NCBI GenBank assembly: GCA_963824275.1
Contig: CAWGOT010000003.1
Span: forward strand, 1,426,001-1,490,000
Reading direction: 5' to 3'
Source of the DNA: JANXQG01 sp963824275
GTDB taxonomy: Bacteria; Planctomycetota; Planctomycetia; Pirellulales; Thermoguttaceae
Length of the DNA: 64,000 nt
Part shown: piece by piece, positions 62,601-64,000 of the stretch
How positions within the stretch are numbered: position 1 is the stretch's first letter
Layout of the letters: every line of letters starts with the position of its first letter
Translations under genes and position numbers: made by a program
Notes under the pieces: generated by a model
What the model saw: the letters and a program-made list of their open reading frames with translations, nothing else
What the model was told of the DNA's origin: nothing
Database searches by the model: none

Positions 62601-64000
62601 GACATCGCTCACGTCCAGCGCCGAGTAGGGTTCGGGGATGATGTCGACGGTGTTGCTGGGACTGCCGATGTCCGGCTGCGTATTGGTGTATTGATAGACC
62701 TGGTGCAGGGCGTCCGTCTCCACGAACAGATAGAATTGCCCGGTCGTGCCCGGCGGCACCTGGATGTTCTCGGTCTCGGTGTATGTCGCGCCGACGGCCA
62801 GGGCCCCGTCGTGCGGATAATCGCCCAGGTCAGTTTCGGTGCCCTGGCCGAAGACTGGACTCGTCGAGAGCACGACGCGGTCGTCCCACTGGCTGGTCGT
62901 TCCGGGGCCGGTGCCGTTGTTGGTGACCTGCCAGGAGACGGTGATCGTAACCGGGTTGCCGATGACCAGCGACGGGGCCGTCACGTCGCCGACCGAAAGG
63001 TCGCTATATGGCGCGAGACTGACATTCATCACCGCCGATGGCGTGGTGTCGTTGCCGGCACCGGTGAGGCCCTCGTTGACGGTTCCCGTGGCGTTGGTCT
63101 CGACGACTACCTTGTAGCCGCCCTGAATGCCGTTGGGCAAGGTCGCGTTGATCTCCGCCTGGTAGGTTTGGCCCGCGCCAGGCTGGCCGATTGAGGTACG
63201 GACCCCAGAAGCACGGCGATCGGGGAGAGGACGCCGTTAGTGGTCAGGTAAACGTCGTCCACCCAGCCCGTGCCGGTGGCAAAGTCGCCGGCGTTCTGGC
63301 CCGTCCAGCTTACGCTGATGCTGCTGCCCGATTCCGCCGTGGGCGGCACGCTAACCGTATTGACCACCAGGTCGGGATGGCCGATCGCGATCGTCGAGGC
63401 CGAAACGGCCGTGTTGTTCGACGGTGTGCCGCGCTCGAAGACCTGGTCTTCGTAGTTGGCGACGACGACGAACGAGTAGTTGCCGTCCGCCACGGTGGGC
63501 AAGGTGACGTTATCGTTAAGCGCTTGCTGCTGGCCGGCCGCGATGCTGCCGGTCACGCGGAACGTGCCGAGCAGCGTGGCCCCACTGACGCTGCTGTTGC
63601 TGGAAAGATAGATCGCATCGACCCACGGTCCAACAGCCGCAGGGGTACCCTCTGGGTCGCCCACGTTCGTATCGTTCCAGGTGACGGTGACCGTCTGGCC
63701 CACGCCCCCGTTGGCCGGCCCCGCGACGCTCGCGGCGCGCAAGATCCGGCACCGGCGCAAGCGCGACCTGCGTGGCGTTCAGGGCCTGGCCGAGCTGATT
63801 CGCCGCGGCGCCGGGCTCCGAGACCTGGTCCAAGGCGTCCGTAAGGACGAAGACATAATAGGTGCCGGCCTCCGCCAGGTCAGCGGGAATATCGACTGAC
63901 TGGCTCTCGACGTAGTCGCCCTCCGAGGCCAGCGAACCGTTGTGGACGAAGGTGCCCAGCGCGAATGGCCGAGTTGCTGAACGTCGAACTGGGGGAGAGA
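38650..64000 (-). CDS. Giant CARDB/Ig/RHS surface protein (3' part, over 8,400 codons in the window)
   Basis: Read on the minus strand, coding similarity is continuous from the right edge to a TAG at 38650-38652. Order of parts: about twelve CARDB-type domains (64.0-58.9 kb); a pre-peptidase-like beta domain; an IPT/TIG domain; a large unassigned region with repeated-domain text; an NHL/propeller-like segment; an SbsA-type Ig domain; a row of He_PIG Ig domains; an RHS/YD core; a dockerin-like pair; cadherin-like and Big2 Ig domains; a YncE-type propeller; more CARDB and PPC domains; and a Tyr-rich repeat array at the end. Frame changes near 63735, 63195, 61500 (two compensating), 61270, 60545, 59495, 59105, 58625, 58210, 56270, 55925, 53990, 52195 and 43118 join smoothly, so one gene is the simplest reading. 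The stretch 52.2-43.1 kb is unbroken. The start and signal peptide lie outside. The protein is probably exported and acts in adhesion or as a cell-surface fibre; this is inference. Confidence 0.75.
38740..40508 (-). repeat. C-terminal array of eight Tyr-rich AYFY/SAGMYG repeats plus a degenerate ninth
   Basis: Each unit of 58-80 residues follows DTAYFYDAPGNDTYYAYADY, a variable spacer, GPSAGMYGSY, a glycine/serine spacer, and YANLANGFTTNVG. Units begin at DIAQFY, DVAYFY, DTAYFY, GTAYFY, DTAYFY, DTAYFY, DAAYFY, DAAYFY and a decayed DTAYLY. The core D-T-A-x-x-Y-x-x-x-G-x-D-T-F/Y resembles an RTX-like repeat known in planctomycete giant proteins, but here it is rich in tyrosine and carries SAGMYG. 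The array ends in DYVLSLIGTWGG, with no sorting signal. Confidence 0.85.
47100..48440 (-). other. YncE-like beta-propeller segment of the giant protein
   Basis: The segment contains GYIYVVDSGTNTLQVLAPS, IPVGNDPSQVAVSPDG, LTAFVTNTGDGTISIIDTET and near its end DMTLSPDGGYLYVTVTGLDQ. The xVAVSPDGxxxYVTNxxxxxISVID pattern is that of YncE/surface-layer propeller blades. Several blades are degenerate or spaced by longer loops. Confidence 0.65.
50400..51800 (-). other. RHS/YD-repeat core followed by a dockerin-like calcium motif, in the giant protein
   Basis: Near 51790 the text is LDGVTINFTRYYQSF and VGNGWQLAGFDPQI, the usual N-terminal part of RHS-type proteins. YD repeats follow (VLYTYDGHGNLIRVNDLDTG, YYQYNAANQITASVQ, VTYDASGNLVSVEP). 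After a PPC-like domain, near 50600, PGDVNGDNRVDGTDEQLF and a second half TGTVTEQDYLILESNFG match a dockerin type I pair. RHS shells normally enclose a C-terminal toxin, but here the chain continues with Ig domains. Confidence 0.7.
52200..55000 (-). other. Array of He_PIG-type Ig domains in the giant protein
   Basis: About ten units of 90-100 residues repeat the He_PIG pattern, e.g. LPIGATLDPSTGLFTWTPS, LPSGATLTPTGVYGVAQFQW, LPDGATLDPTNGLFAWTPGY, each preceded by an aspartate-rich DxxGD/N element and followed by YSI/YTV strands. Frame changes at 53990 and 52195 interrupt the open frame but not the repeat register. Confidence 0.75.
58900..64000 (-). other. Array of about twelve CARDB-type domains, N-terminal side of the giant protein
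   Basis: Units of about 115-135 residues repeat PDLxVxxVTxPxxAxxGxxV, a strand ending SWTVTNxG, WTDxVYLSxD, LLGTFxHxG and a last strand YYxxVxTD with an NN pair. Examples are DLVVNTVSVPPTAESGSSIS, DLQVTSITAPPTAIGGQDVT and DLQVDSITVPAGATAGEPVT. The array is cut by the window edge. Confidence 0.8.

Overview
The window is a high-GC bacterial chromosome segment that looks like a member of the Planctomycetota. Supporting signs are Tat-type leaders on secreted glycosidases, a small planctomycete-type helix-turn-helix protein, a DUF5678/retropepsin-like gene pair, an N-terminal zinc-ribbon membrane protein, a tyrosine-recombinase N-terminus of the type common in this phylum, and one enormous CARDB/Ig/RHS surface protein. 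The order cannot be fixed by reading alone.

Layout. (1) 1-17.1 kb: the 5' end of msrP, then a set of secreted enzymes that fits pectin and rhamnogalacturonan breakdown. On the plus strand are GH2, two tandem GH29, a GH106-like enzyme and a class C beta-lactamase-fold serine hydrolase. On the minus strand are GH28, a second GH106-like enzyme and a PL4 rhamnogalacturonan lyase. A DUF5678/retropepsin-like pair sits between the two arms. (2) 17.5-27.4 kb: one very long tetratricopeptide (TPR) gene with an internal C39-like peptidase domain, cut in two by a 3.8-kb transposon. The transposon ends, 6-bp target duplication and the rejoined reading frame can all be read directly. Its cargo is a zinc-ribbon protein, a DD(35)E transposase, an AAA ATPase and a CHC2-type zinc-finger protein. 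(3) 27.6-29.8 kb: a zinc-ribbon membrane protein, a tRNA 3'-half, repeated nonamers around a promoter, and an integrase that stops after its N-terminal domain; together these look like the edge of an integrated element. (4) 30-37 kb: small minus-strand genes (winged-helix-like protein, PP2C phosphatase, NarL-type regulator, GlsB-like membrane protein, SLOG/YpsA-like protein, GNAT, cupin, ICMT-like methyltransferase), followed by truncated and fused remnants. (5) 37.1-38.6 kb: a gene-free, repeat-bearing stretch. (6) 38.65-64 kb: the 3' part of a single minus-strand gene of more than 25 kb (over 8,400 codons in the window), starting beyond the right edge.

Many genes are broken by single frame changes with no in-frame stop codons nearby, and homology resumes at once in another frame. 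This happens in housekeeping-like, mobile and giant genes alike, so uncorrected indel errors are a serious possibility; the full spans given here assume the frames belong together. The transposon insertion, the truncated integrase and the chimeric remnants at 35.5-37.1 kb are structural and are not explained by single-base errors.
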